A DNA stretch of 64,000 nt from Frateuria flava (GCF_017837635.1 NZ_JAGJRS010000007.1:1-64000); one strand, 5' to 3'. Shown: positions 52,892 to 62,204, counted from the first letter of the stretch. Program-made: numbers and translations. The notes: generated by a model not told the origin, from the sequence alone.

Positions 52892-53806
52892 TCAGCGGAT
52901 CAGCGTGGATTTGCCGAACAGCGACTCGACCAGTTCCACCGCCAGTTCGCCGGTCTGGTTGTGCACGTCATAGGCGGGGTTGAGCTCGACGATGTCCAGC
53001 GAGGCCAGCCGGCCGGTGTCGGCGATCATCTCCATGCACAACTGCGCCTCGCGGTAGGTCGGACCGCCGCTCACGGTGGTGCCCACACCCGGGGCGATCG
53101 GCGGATCGAGGAAGTCGACGTCGAAGCTGACGTGCAGGTGGGTGTCCTCGTCGAGGCCGGCCAGAGCCTCCTCCATCGTGCGCTTCATGCCGACCTCGTC
53201 GATATGGCGCATGTCGAAGACCTTCATGCCGTACTCGCGCACCAGCTTCTTCTCGCCATCGTCGACCGAGCGGATGCCGATCTGGCGGAACACGTCCGGG
53301 GTGGTGGAGGGCGTGTGGTTGCCGATGCCGACGAGCTCGGCCGGACCGTTACCGCACAGGCAGGCGACCGGCATGCCGTGGATATTGCCCGAGGGTGTCG
53401 CGTTGGAGGTGTTGAAGTCGGCATGGGCGTCCAGCCACAGCACGCGCAGTTTCTTGCCCTGGTCGCGGCAGTAGTCCGCGACGGCGGAAATCGAGCCGAT
53501 CGCCAGGCAATGGTCGCCACCGAGCATCACCGGGATGCGGCCGGCCTGCAGCTCCTGGCGCACCGCGGTATGGACGGCCATGTTCCAGGTCGCCACCTCG
53601 TCCAGGTGCCGATAGCCGTTGTCCGGCGGCAGCCAGGGATTGAGCGGCCCCTGCAGGTTGCCGCGATCGACCACCTTCAGGCCCCGCGCGACCAGCCGCT
53701 CACCCAGCCCGGCCACACGCAGCGCCTCCGGCCCCATCGAGGCGCCGCGATGGCCCGCGCCGATATCCGTGGGTACGCCAATCAGGCTGACTGTCTGCTG
53801 GGTCAT
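52892..53806 (-). CDS. rocF: Arginase
   Basis: Hydrolyses arginine to ornithine and urea. The 304-residue protein shows the manganese-binding motifs GGDHCLAIG near residue 96, LDAHADFNT near residue 124, and SFDVDFLDPP near residue 225, and a C-terminal ELNPAYD. The distribution of motifs and length fit bacterial arginase rather than agmatinase. It stands alone downstream of a tRNA gene. Confidence 0.92.
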   Translation of the reverse strand: MTQQTVSLIGVPTDIGAGHRGASMGPEALRVAGLGERLVARGLKVVDRGNLQGPLNPWLPPDNGYRHLDEVATWNMAVHTAVRQELQAGRIPVMLGGDHCLAIGSISAVADYCRDQGKKLRVLWLDAHADFNTSNATPSGNIHGMPVACLCGNGPAELVGIGNHTPSTTPDVFRQIGIRSVDDGEKKLVREYGMKVFDMRHIDEVGMKRTMEEALAGLDEDTHLHVSFDVDFLDPPIAPGVGTTVSGGPTYREAQLCMEMIADTGRLASLDIVELNPAYDVHNQTGELAVELVESLFGKSTLIR

Positions 53807-53852
53807 AAGGCCTCGTCCGTCCGGTGGGATGCCCGCGCGCGCTGGCGCGCGG

Positions 53853-53928
53853 TGGTGCCGGCAGCAGGAGTCGAACCCGCGACCTACTGATTACAAATCA
53901 GTTGCTCTACCAACTGAGCTATGCCGGC
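53853..53928 (-). tRNA. tRNA-Thr (anticodon UGU)
   Basis: Reading the minus strand gives a 76-base cloverleaf. The acceptor GCCGGCA pairs with TGCCGGC, the D-arm is AGCTCAGTTGGTAGAGC, the anticodon arm is CTGATTTGTAATCAG, giving anticodon TGT, and the T-arm is GCGGGTTCGACTCCTGC. CCA is encoded at the 3' end. Anticodon TGT decodes ACA threonine codons. Confidence 0.96.
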
Positions 53929-54002
53929 CTTGAGAAGGCATGAAGTCTAGCAGGCAGGGCGCCGACGCGCCCCACTGGCGGACGGGCCGCTGCCGGACGC
54001 GC

Positions 54003-54674
54003 CTAGAAGCAGGTCGTGCTGTGCGACCCGATCCCCGCGGTGCGGACCCGGCCCTGCCAGTCGAAGCGGGCACCGTCGGCGACGACCAGGTCGAGCCAGT
54101 ATTCGGGCACCTGCTCGGTGCGTTCCTGGATCTGCGCGGGAAAGCCGGCCGTGGTGACCTCGTCACGGCGCTTGCGCGCGTTGGCCGGGTCCTTGAACAG
54201 ACCCAGCGAGATGGCGTTGGACTGGTCGCCCGAGCTCATGACGAAGTAGTCGCCGACGTTCGCCGCTTCCAGCCGTCGCGCCAGCGCGAGTGCCTGGGCG
54301 CGGGCACCGGGCGCGGGCAGGTAGACCCACCAGGCGCGCGTCTCGGTGGTCTGCTCCTGGCGCGAGCGCATGCGCACGCCCGGCCCGGTCAGTGCGGTAC
54401 GGGCGTTGCGCAGGTCTTGCGGGGTATCGAACGGGCCGATCGCCAGGCAGCGCGTTTCCAGCGCTGCCGCCGTACTTGCAGCGGGCGCCGGGACGGTGGC
54501 CGGTGATGGGATGGCCGGCCGCGACGGTGGCGTCTGCTCGGACAACAGGTGCAGCATCGGCACGCCCGGATCGGTCACGCTGCGCCCGTGCGAGTCGTCC
54601 TGGCCGAGCACCAGCCAGGCACCCACCGCGATATTGAGCGCGATCAGCAGGACGAACAGCAGGCGCAGGAACAT
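54003..54674 (-). CDS. SPOR-domain protein
   Basis: A 223-residue protein with an N-terminal membrane anchor (LLFVLLIALNIAVGAWLVL), a Pro/Ala-rich linker, and a C-terminal SPOR-like domain (VGDYFVMSSGDQSNAISLG, LFKDPANARKRRDEVTTAGF). SPOR domains bind septal peptidoglycan. The single helix and periplasmic linker fit a cell-division or envelope role. It precedes CoaX's gene but is transcribed in the same direction with a short gap. Confidence 0.8.
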   Translation of the reverse strand: MFLRLLFVLLIALNIAVGAWLVLGQDDSHGRSVTDPGVPMLHLLSEQTPPSRPAIPSPATVPAPAASTAAALETRCLAIGPFDTPQDLRNARTALTGPGVRMRSRQEQTTETRAWWVYLPAPGARAQALALARRLEAANVGDYFVMSSGDQSNAISLGLFKDPANARKRRDEVTTAGFPAQIQERTEQVPEYWLDLVVADGARFDWQGRVRTAGIGSHSTTCF

Positions 54675-54700
54675 CGGACTCCCCCGGGTGGACGCCTATC

Positions 54701-55456
54701 TTAGGGCGTCGTGGCGGTACCTGACTGTGCCTGCGCCCACACGGCCAGGCCGTGCAACACGCCATGCTCGACCATCGTCGTGTGCAGGCCGAGCAGCGCC
54801 ACCAGGCCGGCGGCGTCACCGCCATCGAGGCGCACCGTCGGAACAGCGCCCAAGCGTGGCGTCATGCGCGCGACGAAGCGTTCGACCAGTGCGGCGGCCG
54901 CCTGCCAACAGCCGGAAACGACCGCGTCGGCCGTATTGTCGGCCGCGTCGACCAGTACGCCATCGCCACGCGGGCGCACTTGTGCGGTGGCACCGAGCAG
55001 CGCTTGTTGCATAAGCCGTGGGCCGGGGGCGATCAGGCCGCCCAGGTGCCGGCCATCCGCGGCCAGTGCATCGAGCGTGAGCGCGGTACCGACGCCGACC
55101 AGCACGCAGTCGCCCGCGCCCGCGGCGCGGGCCGCGACCATCGCCAGGAAGCGGTCGACACCGAGCCGTCCCGGCTCGGGGTAGGCATTGCGCACGCCGC
55201 AGGCCGTCGCCGGGGTGCGCAACCAGGTGACCTCGCACCCGAACAGCGCGTGTACCTGTGCCGCCACCGCGCGCTCGCGTTCGGTATCGACCACCGACGC
55301 GCCGAAAGCCGCCGTCGGCGCCGGCAGGGTCTGCCAGGTGGCGGCGAGCAGTGCCAGGTCCTCGTTCCAGGCCGCCGCGCCCTGGGCGTGCCAGCGAACG
55401 TGGTCCTCCAGCGCCCATTTCAGGCGCGTGTTGCCCAGGTCCAGCAGCAGCCTCAT
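54701..55456 (-). CDS. coaX: Type III pantothenate kinase
   Basis: First step of coenzyme A synthesis: pantothenate to 4'-phosphopantothenate. The 251-residue protein has the nucleotide-binding start LLLDLGNTRLKWAL, and the PYRAVGVGTALTLDAL-type motif as VLVGVGTALTLDALAA near residue 118. It overlaps birA by ATGA, the common gene pair in gammaproteobacteria. A separate coaA (type I) is not visible. Confidence 0.94.
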   Translation of the reverse strand: MRLLLDLGNTRLKWALEDHVRWHAQGAAAWNEDLALLAATWQTLPAPTAAFGASVVDTERERAVAAQVHALFGCEVTWLRTPATACGVRNAYPEPGRLGVDRFLAMVAARAAGAGDCVLVGVGTALTLDALAADGRHLGGLIAPGPRLMQQALLGATAQVRPRGDGVLVDAADNTADAVVSGCWQAAAALVERFVARMTPRLGAVPTVRLDGGDAAGLVALLGLHTTMVEHGVLHGLAVWAQAQSGTATTP

Positions 55457-56433
55457 GCGCGGCGGACCGTGACGTCCGCGCTGTCGATCGAGCGCAACTC
55501 GCCGTTGGCCAGGCGAACCTGCAGCGCGCCGCGCGCGTCGACGCCGGCACCCACGCCCTCGACATGGCCCTGCGCGCCGCTGAGCTTGAGCTGGCGCCCG
55601 GCGAGCAGGTCGTGCCGGGCGTAGTCCTGGGCGAAAGGCGCGAAGCCGTGCCGCTCGAATTCGCGCAAACCCTCCACCAGCGCGGCGATCAGCCGGGCGG
55701 CCACCAGGTTGCGCTCGGGCATCTCGGTGGCCAGCGTGGCCAGGTCGCAAGCCGGCTGCCCGGCCTGTTCCCGCAGCGCCTCGGTCAGGCGCAGGTTGAG
55801 ACCCACGCCGATCACCGCCGCGCACGGCCCTTGATACTCGCCGCTGAGTTCCACCAGCACGCCGGCGAGTTTGCCGCCGCCGGCCAGCACGTCGTTCGGC
55901 CACTTGAGGCCCGCACCCTCGATGCCGAGCGAGTCGATCGCGCGCAGCACCATGGTGCCGACCGCCAGCGACAGCCCCGAGAGCGCGGCGAAACCGCGAT
56001 CGAAACGCTTGAGGCAGGAGAGATACAGATTGAGTCCCGGCGGCGACAGCCAACTGCGCCCGCGACGGCCGCGACCGGCGGTCTGCGTTTCGGCGAGCAC
56101 CATGGACAGGTCAGCCGCATCGACCAGCCGACGCTGCAGTTCGCTGGAGGTCGAATCCAGTTCCCAATGCACCTCCAGCGCCCCCAGGCGCGAGGCGCAG
56201 GCACGTGGCAGCGCGGCGCGGATTCGCGCCGGATCGAGCAACTGCACCGGCCACGGCAGGCGGTAGCCGGCCGCGCCGCGCGCTTCGACCGGCAAGCCAC
56301 GCGCGCGCAACGTCTCGACCTGCTTCCAGATCGCCGCGCGGGTGACACCCGCGCGGTCGGCGAGCTGGGCGCCGGAGACGGCTTCGCCGGAGGCCAGGGC
56401 GGCCAGCAGTTGTTGGGCCTGCATCAGCCGCAT
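55453..56433 (-). CDS. birA: Bifunctional biotin ligase/biotin operon repressor
   Basis: A 326-residue protein. The N-terminal winged helix-turn-helix (about 10-60, SGAQLADRAGVTRAAIWKQV) represses biotin synthesis genes. The biotin-protein ligase domain has GRGRRGRSWLSPPGLNLYLS near residue 115 and KWPNDVLAGGGKLAGVL near residue 175. The ATG at 56433 (MRLMQAQQ) and a nearby Met three codons later are both possible. It overlaps coaX. Confidence 0.93.
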   Translation of the reverse strand: MRLMQAQQLLAALASGEAVSGAQLADRAGVTRAAIWKQVETLRARGLPVEARGAAGYRLPWPVQLLDPARIRAALPRACASRLGALEVHWELDSTSSELQRRLVDAADLSMVLAETQTAGRGRRGRSWLSPPGLNLYLSCLKRFDRGFAALSGLSLAVGTMVLRAIDSLGIEGAGLKWPNDVLAGGGKLAGVLVELSGEYQGPCAAVIGVGLNLRLTEALREQAGQPACDLATLATEMPERNLVAARLIAALVEGLREFERHGFAPFAQDYARHDLLAGRQLKLSGAQGHVEGVGAGVDARGALQVRLANGELRSIDSADVTVRRA

Positions 56434-56608
56434 GCTCCAGGGTCGGACCCGGCAACGCGGGCGGGGAAAGGGGTCTCGCGCATCGGGAGATTCTAGCCGT
56501 TCCGGCGCCCGGTCACGCCGCGGCACCGCTCGCGCCGGGCACTGGCAACCCCCTCGGGTTTCTGCGACGATCCGGAGCCTTGGCCGGTGGATCAAGGGGT
56601 TGATCGCC

Positions 56609-56920
56609 ATGGAACTGAAACGCAGCCTGTTCGGATGCCTACTCGCGCTTGCCAGCATCGGCACCGCGTCGGCGATGGGCGTGTCCACCCAGGATCCCAC
56701 CGCCCCGCACGCGACCATCGACAGCGGCAGCCACGACGGTGGCGGCGCGGGCAGCGACAGCTCGGGCGCCAACCACGATTGCATCCTGCCCGACGCTGCC
56801 GGCGACAGTGCCGACGACAGCAGCACCGGCGGCGGTGGCGGCGCCATGACGCCCCATCCGCGTGCCAGCCGCCGCAGCAGCCTGGGCTGGCAGTCGCTGT
56901 TGCCCGGTTCGATCCAGTAA
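56609..56920 (+). CDS. Small secreted Ser/Gly/Asp-rich protein
   Basis: A 103-residue protein with a signal peptide (RSLFGCLLALASIGTASA), and a mature part of low complexity rich in Ser, Gly, Asp and Ala (DSGSHDGGGAGSDSSGANHD, then SADDSSTGGGGGAM). A basic end SRRSSLGWQSLLPGSIQ follows. One Cys is present in HDCILPD. No family was recognised. Function is unknown, and it could be a cell-surface or pili-like accessory. Confidence 0.55.
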   Translation: MELKRSLFGCLLALASIGTASAMGVSTQDPTAPHATIDSGSHDGGGAGSDSSGANHDCILPDAAGDSADDSSTGGGGGAMTPHPRASRRSSLGWQSLLPGSIQ

Positions 56921-57106
56921 CCCGGGTCTGCTCCGTCGCCTTTCGGACAGTCTGATCAGCGTCGAGTCCCAGAGGAGAGCTTCGGCTGCCTCAACACCAC
57001 GCCATTCCGGCGCATGCGGGAATGACGGACGGAAAATGGCGGAACAAAGTTTTCACTGCGCAAAACCCGGCGCCAATCAGGCTCGCCGGAAGGGAGCCGG
57101 ACACCG

Positions 57107-58483
57107 CTAGCTCGCCGGCAGGTTCACGCTGAAGCGCGCGCCACCCAGTTCGGGCGAGCGGTCGACCACCAGTTCGCCGCGGTAGGCCTTGATGATGTCC
57201 TGCACGATCGATAGGCCGATGCCATGGCCCTGGACACGCTCATCGCCACGCACGCCGCGTTGGAGCACCTTCTCGATCTGGTCCTCGGCGATGCCGGGGC
57301 CGTCATCCTCGACGCTCAGCCACAATCCGGGACGCTGGCGAGCGGCCTGCGGCTGCGCCTTGACCACCAGCAACACACGGTGGCCGGCCCACTTGAAGGC
57401 GTTCTCCAGCAGGTTGCCCATCAGCTCCAGCAGGTCGCCCTGCTCGCCGTAGAACGCCGCGCCCTCGTCCATTTCGAACTCGCACAGCACGTTCTTGGCC
57501 GCGTAGACCTTCTCCAGGCTGCGCACCAGATCCTCGGCGTGGCCGGCGATCGGCACCGCGCTGGCGAAGGTTTGCCGGCCCGAGGTGGCAGCGCGGGCGA
57601 GCTGGTAGGCGACCAGTTCGTCCATCCGCCGCACCTGGTCGAGCACGTCGCCGCGCAGGCCGGGCTGGTCGCCGACCGATTCCAGCCGCGAGCGGATCAC
57701 CGCCAGTGGCGTCTTCAGGCTGTGCGCCAGATCGGCCAGGGTGTTGCGGGTGCGCGTGCGCTGCTCGCGCTCCGAATCGATGAAGGCGTTGATGCGGTCG
57801 GTCAGCGGGATCAGTTCCAGCGGGTACTGACTGTCCAGATGGTCGCTCTTGCCGCGCTCCACCCGCGCCATGTCGGTGGCGACCTTGCGCAGCGGGGTCA
57901 GGCTCCAGCGCAGCAGCAGCAACTGCAGCACGATCAGCATCACGCCGAGGATCGACAGCATGCCGACCAGGGTGCGCCTGTACACCGCGTTCTCGCCTTC
58001 GAACTGGCTCTCGGTCTGCGCGACCATGAAGGTCAGCCGCAACGGCTTCTTGTCGGGCACGTCCCAGGCCACGCCCAGCGCGTAGTAGTAGAGCCGGCCC
58101 ATGCGCGTGTCGATCGGACCGGCGAAACGGTTCTCGCCCGGGTCCAGCGTCTTGAGGAAGGCGAAGTCGCGACCGATCGCCGAGGACGACTCCCAGCGAA
58201 AACCCTTGTCGCCCAGCACCACCGCGTAAAGGCCGGATCCGGGCTGTGAAAAGCTCGGATCAGGGGGCGCGTCGGGCAGCAGCACCTTGCCGTAGCGCGA
58301 CACCTCGCTGCCGGCCAGGTAGGCGATCACGTAGTTCTGCAGGCGGTCGTGCAGGTTGTTGAGCGCGGTCTCGTGGTTGGCCCGCGAGAGCGTCAGCCCG
58401 ACCAGCCCGAGGAAGCCGGCCAGCACCAGGCCGGTGGCGATGGCCGCGCGCGCCGCCAGTGAGAACGGACGGGGCGCGAACAT
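57107..58483 (-). CDS. phoQ: PhoQ-type sensor histidine kinase
   Basis: A 458-residue kinase. The first helix (about 12-32) and an extracytoplasmic sensor (about 35-175) resemble PhoQ of Xanthomonas. The HAMP region follows the second helix (about 180-200), then the phosphoacceptor LADLAHSLKTPLAVIRSRLE near residue 250, GNLLENAFKWA near residue 355, EDDGPGI and GHGIGLSIV. It follows phoP with a gap of 79 bases that has a GC hairpin. In this family it senses divalent cations or antimicrobial peptides. Confidence 0.9.
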   Translation of the reverse strand: MFAPRPFSLAARAAIATGLVLAGFLGLVGLTLSRANHETALNNLHDRLQNYVIAYLAGSEVSRYGKVLLPDAPPDPSFSQPGSGLYAVVLGDKGFRWESSSAIGRDFAFLKTLDPGENRFAGPIDTRMGRLYYYALGVAWDVPDKKPLRLTFMVAQTESQFEGENAVYRRTLVGMLSILGVMLIVLQLLLLRWSLTPLRKVATDMARVERGKSDHLDSQYPLELIPLTDRINAFIDSEREQRTRTRNTLADLAHSLKTPLAVIRSRLESVGDQPGLRGDVLDQVRRMDELVAYQLARAATSGRQTFASAVPIAGHAEDLVRSLEKVYAAKNVLCEFEMDEGAAFYGEQGDLLELMGNLLENAFKWAGHRVLLVVKAQPQAARQRPGLWLSVEDDGPGIAEDQIEKVLQRGVRGDERVQGHGIGLSIVQDIIKAYRGELVVDRSPELGGARFSVNLPAS

Positions 58484-58562
58484 CGATCAGCGACCGCCCG
58501 TGGGCTGCGGGCGGCGCAAGGCGTGCATGCTCGGGAGCCGCCGCAGGGCCATGGACCGGGGC

Positions 58563-59255
58563 TCAGTCGTCGTCGCCGTCGCTGCGCGGAATGGCGAAGC
58601 GGTAGCCGCGGCCGCGCACCGTCTCGATCGGCTTGAGCGCGCTTTCCGGGTCGAGCTTGCGGCGCAGGCGGCCGATGAACACCTCCAGCACGTTCGAGTC
58701 GCGGTCGAAGTCCTGCTGGTAGATGTGCTCGGTGAGGTCGGCCTTGGAGACCAGTTCGCCGGCATGCAGCATCAGGTACTCCAGCACCTTGTACTCGTAG
58801 CTGGTCAGGTCGACCGGCTTGCCCTCGACCGTCACCGTCTGCGCGGTGGTGTCCAGCTTGATCGGCCCGCAGGCGAGCACCGGCTTGGACCAGCCGCTGG
58901 CGCGGCGGACCAACGCATTGATGCGCGCCAGCAGTTCCTCGACGTGGAACGGTTTGACCAGGTAGTCGTCGGCGCCGTGCTTGAGACCCTCGACCTTGTC
59001 CTGCCAGGAGCCGCGGGCGGTGAGGATCAGGATCGGATAGCGCTGGCCGGCCTCGCGCAGCGCCTTGACCAGCTCCATGCCGGACATCTTGGGCAACCCC
59101 AGGTCGATGATCGCCAGGTCGAATGGGACCTCGCGGCCCAGGTAGATGCCCTCCTCGCCGTCCTGCGCGGCGTCGACCGCAAAGCCGTCGCGCTTCAGCC
59201 GCGCGGCGAGGGTCTCGCGCAAGGGCGCCTCGTCCTCGACCAAAAGGATGCGCAT
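58563..59255 (-). CDS. phoP: PhoP-type response regulator
   Basis: A 230-residue OmpR-family regulator. The receiver has the acidic pair LLVEDEAPLR, Asp in DLAIIDLGLPKMSG near residue 51, and Lys in YLVKPFHVEELLARI near residue 101. The C-terminal winged helix (about 130-225) has LTSYEYKVLEYLMLHAGELV and VFIGRLRRKLD. It starts by an ATGA overlap with the stop of a PepSY gene, so the three genes form one operon. Confidence 0.94.
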   Translation of the reverse strand: MRILLVEDEAPLRETLAARLKRDGFAVDAAQDGEEGIYLGREVPFDLAIIDLGLPKMSGMELVKALREAGQRYPILILTARGSWQDKVEGLKHGADDYLVKPFHVEELLARINALVRRASGWSKPVLACGPIKLDTTAQTVTVEGKPVDLTSYEYKVLEYLMLHAGELVSKADLTEHIYQQDFDRDSNVLEVFIGRLRRKLDPESALKPIETVRGRGYRFAIPRSDGDDD

Positions 59256-59560
59256 CAGTGTTTCTCCTTCTTGCCTGCGCCGTTGCCGGCCGGTGGTTTG
59301 CCCGCGCCCGTACGCGGGGCGTCGGACGAAATCGAGATGGTCCGCACGTGGCCTTCCGGGGTGAGTACCTTGATGCGGTACTCGGTCCGCCGGCCGAACT
59401 TGCGCGGATCAGCCGACAATATCTTACCGCCGGTGTCCTGTTGCACCTTCGCCACCGCCTCTTCCAGCGTCATCGGCGTCTTTTCCTGCGGTGTGGCGGC
59501 ATGCGCCAGCACCGGCAGCAGCAGGGCCGGCAGGCAGGCGAGGAGGCGTCGGCGAAACAT
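59255..59560 (-). CDS. Secreted PepSY-domain protein linked to PhoPQ
   Basis: About 101 residues, with a signal peptide (LLACLPALLLPVLAHA) then a PepSY-like domain (MTLEEAVAKVQQDTGGKILS, EYRIKVLTPEGHVRTISIS). The C-terminal tail is Gly/Lys-rich. It overlaps phoP by ATGA. A similar gene lies in the other two-component operon in this window (32873-33145). A role in signal sensing is inferred only from gene order. Confidence 0.85.
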   Translation of the reverse strand: MFRRRLLACLPALLLPVLAHAATPQEKTPMTLEEAVAKVQQDTGGKILSADPRKFGRRTEYRIKVLTPEGHVRTISISSDAPRTGAGKPPAGNGAGKKEKH

Positions 59561-59634
59561 GGTCGGCAAGTCGGTGGCCCGGATTCAAATGCATACCAGC
59601 CTAGGCGGGCGGGGCTGAACATTGGCCGGCCGGG

Positions 59635-60618
59635 TCATGCCGCGTCCCGGCGGCCGCTGGCGGCCCGTTCGAGCAGGCTCCAGCCCGCACCAGGCAGGTG
59701 CGCGCCCTCGCTCAGCACGCGCCGGAACGTGCGCGCGCCGGGCTCGCCCTGGTATAGCCCGAGCAGGTGCCGGCTGATGTGCTTGAGCGCGGTACCGCGC
59801 CTGAGCTCCGCCTCCACGTAAGGACGCAGGTGCCCGAGCACCTCTTCGCGCGAGGGCATCGGCTCGCCGTACAGCGCCGCCTCCAGCTGCGCCAGCAGGT
59901 AGGGATCGTGGTAGGCCGCGCGGCCCAGCATCACGCCGTCGACCTGCGTCAGGTGGGCCTGCACCGCTTCCACCGTGGTGATACCGCCGTTGATGACCAC
60001 CACCAGCTGCGGGAACTCGCGCTTGAGGCGATACACCCGCTCGTAGTCCAGCGGCGGAACCTCACGGTTTTCTTTCGGGCTCAGGCCTTTGAGCCAGGCC
60101 TTGCGCGCGTGCACCACCAGCACTTCGACGCCCGCCGACACCATCGTTTCGGTGAAATGCTGCAGGTCGGCGTAATCATCCTGGTCGTCCACGCCGATGC
60201 GGCACTTGACCGTCACCGGCACGTCCACGGCCTCACGCATCGCCCGCACGCAATCGCCGACCAGTGCCGGCTCGCGCATCAGACAGGCGCCGAAGCGGCC
60301 GGACTGCACGCGGTCGGACGGGCAGCCGACGTTGAGGTTGATCTCGTCATAGCCGGCCCGCGCGCCCAGCCGCGCCGCCTGCGCGAGCTCGAGCGGATCG
60401 CTGCCGCCCAGTTGCAGGGCCACCGGATGCTCCTGCTGGCTGTGCTCGAGCAGGCGCAGCTGGCCGCCACGCACCAGCGCGGCGCTGGTCACCATTTCGG
60501 TGTACAGCCGCGCATGGGGCGACAGCAGCCGGTGGAAGTAGCGGCAATGCCGGTCCGTCCAGTCCATCATCGGGGCGACGGTCAGGCGGAAATCGACGGG
60601 ATCGGGACGCGCGGTCAT
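59635..60618 (-). CDS. dusA: tRNA-dihydrouridine synthase A
   Basis: Reduces uridine 20/20a in tRNA with FMN and NADPH. The 327-residue protein has the family start TVAPMMDWTDRHCRYFHRL near residue 15, the Dus signature NLNVGCPSDRVQSGRFGACLM near residue 96 with the catalytic Cys, VTVKCRIGVDDQDDY near residue 140, and FVVINGGITT near 213 (VVVINGGITTVEA). The length and motif content match DusA rather than DusB or DusC. Confidence 0.95.
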   Translation of the reverse strand: MTARPDPVDFRLTVAPMMDWTDRHCRYFHRLLSPHARLYTEMVTSAALVRGGQLRLLEHSQQEHPVALQLGGSDPLELAQAARLGARAGYDEINLNVGCPSDRVQSGRFGACLMREPALVGDCVRAMREAVDVPVTVKCRIGVDDQDDYADLQHFTETMVSAGVEVLVVHARKAWLKGLSPKENREVPPLDYERVYRLKREFPQLVVVINGGITTVEAVQAHLTQVDGVMLGRAAYHDPYLLAQLEAALYGEPMPSREEVLGHLRPYVEAELRRGTALKHISRHLLGLYQGEPGARTFRRVLSEGAHLPGAGWSLLERAASGRRDAA

Positions 60619-60635
60619 GCGCGTATTCTAGCCGG

Positions 60636-61268
60636 TCACTCCGTGGCGGCCCCGCGCCCGAGCCAGCGCCGCGACGCCGCCAGGCCCACGCCCACGGCCG
60701 CTGCAATCGCCGCGGCGATGATCGACCCGGCCTGCAGCAGACCGGCGGCGGCGATCAGCGCGGGAGCCATCAGCAGGCGCAGCAGCCAGACCAGCGCGAC
60801 GCGGCGCTCCAAGTCAGGCGCCAGCCTCGCCACAAACGCGAGGTAGGCCCACAACAGCGCCGCGCTCACATAAGTCGCGGCGGTCCCCACGAAATAGACC
60901 TGCATCGCCTGCGGATCCTCTTGCATGTGCTCCAGCGAGAAGCGGATCGCCACGGGCAGCAGCGCCACGAAGGCCAGCAGCAACAGGTTCAGCGCCGTAC
61001 CCGGCAGGTCGATGTCGCGCAGGTGCGCGAACATGCGCCGGTGGTTCAACCAGACACCCCCGGTCAGCACGAAGCTGATCAGGTACAACACCAGCGGGCG
61101 CGCCCATGCATCCCACAGGCCGTGCCCCGCGACCAGCGTCGGCTTGAGCTCGATGGCCGAGAGCGTGATCGCTATGGCGAACACGCCGTCGGAGAGCATG
61201 ATCACCCGGTCCAGGTGACGCTGCCCCACATGATGTTCTTCGACCGGCAGTTCGCCGCGCTTGGCCAT
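60636..61268 (-). CDS. TMEM175-like potassium channel (DUF1211)
   Basis: A 210-residue membrane protein with six helices. The family signature RVIMLSDGVFAIAITL near residue 21, with the FSDGVFAI-like core, is the gating-helix motif of TMEM175 channels. A second helix bundle has LTGGVWLNHRRMFAHL. It probably conducts K+ or other cations. It lies 17 bases from the dusA start on the same strand. Confidence 0.88.
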   Translation of the reverse strand: MAKRGELPVEEHHVGQRHLDRVIMLSDGVFAIAITLSAIELKPTLVAGHGLWDAWARPLVLYLISFVLTGGVWLNHRRMFAHLRDIDLPGTALNLLLLAFVALLPVAIRFSLEHMQEDPQAMQVYFVGTAATYVSAALLWAYLAFVARLAPDLERRVALVWLLRLLMAPALIAAAGLLQAGSIIAAAIAAAVGVGLAASRRWLGRGAATE

Positions 61269-61427
61269 GGTCTCCCCCGGGATTGGTCGATGTGATCGGC
61301 GGCCCCCGCGCTTGCGCGCTCGAACGCCTGCCGTGCCCGCGCTATGCTATGACGTTGCCCTGCCCCGCGCGCGGTCCTCGCGCCTGCCTCGTCCAGGGCC
61401 CCATCCCCGACAGAGAACGCAACGACC

Positions 61428-62204
61428 ATGGTGGCACTGGCGACCGAGCACGTGATCGACGTGCGGCACTGGAACGACAGCCTTTTCAGCTTCCGCGCCA
61501 CGCGCGATCCCGGCTTCCGCTTCGAGAGCGGGCAGTTCGTGATGATCGGGCTGGAAGTGGACGGCCGTCCGCTGATGCGCGCCTACTCCATCGCCAGTGC
61601 GAGCTGGGAGGAACACCTGGAGTTCTTCTCGATCAAGGTGCCCAACGGCCCACTGACCTCGCGCCTGCAACATCTGAAGCCCGGCGACCCCCTGGTGGTC
61701 AGCCGCAAGCCCACCGGCACGCTGGTGCTGGACGACCTCAAGCCCGGCAGGAACCTTTATCTGTTCGGCACCGGCACCGGGCTGGCGCCGTTCATGAGTG
61801 TCATCCGCGACCCGGCCACGTACGAGCGCTACGAGAAGATCGTGCTGGCCCACGGCGTGCGCCAGGTCAGCGACCTGGCCTATGCCGACTACCTCGAGCG
61901 CGAGCTGCAGCAGCACGAGTACCTCGGCGAACTGGTGCGCGAGAAGCTGATCTACTACCCGACGGTCACCCGCGAGCCGTTCCGCCACCGCGGGCGCATC
62001 ACCGATGCCATCGTCGATGGCGTGATGAGCCAGGCCACCGGCCTGCCGCCGCTCAACCCCAGCACCGACCGCGTGATGCTGTGCGGCAGCCCGGCGATGC
62101 TCGACGACCTCTGCGCCTTGCTCGACGGGCGCGGCTTCCAGGCCTCGCCGCGCACGCGCGAACCGGGCGACTACGTGATCGAGCGGGCGTTCGTCGAGAA
62201 GTAG
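61428..62204 (+). CDS. fpr: Ferredoxin-NADP reductase
   Basis: A 258-residue FAD enzyme that transfers electrons between NADPH and ferredoxin or flavodoxin. The FAD-binding motif RAYSIAS near residue 46 fits R-x-Y-S, and TGTGLAPFMSVIRD near residue 111, the NADP-binding segments CGSPAMLDDLC near residue 220 and the aromatic C-terminal YVIERAFVEK agree with the bacterial Fpr family. FdxA (12398-12721) is a possible partner but is far away. Confidence 0.95.
   Translation: MVALATEHVIDVRHWNDSLFSFRATRDPGFRFESGQFVMIGLEVDGRPLMRAYSIASASWEEHLEFFSIKVPNGPLTSRLQHLKPGDPLVVSRKPTGTLVLDDLKPGRNLYLFGTGTGLAPFMSVIRDPATYERYEKIVLAHGVRQVSDLAYADYLERELQQHEYLGELVREKLIYYPTVTREPFRHRGRITDAIVDGVMSQATGLPPLNPSTDRVMLCGSPAMLDDLCALLDGRGFQASPRTREPGDYVIERAFVEK

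Noticed and set aside
53807-53852. Extra gene beside tRNA-Thr
   Set aside because: Only a short spacer with a GC hairpin; nothing else is supported.
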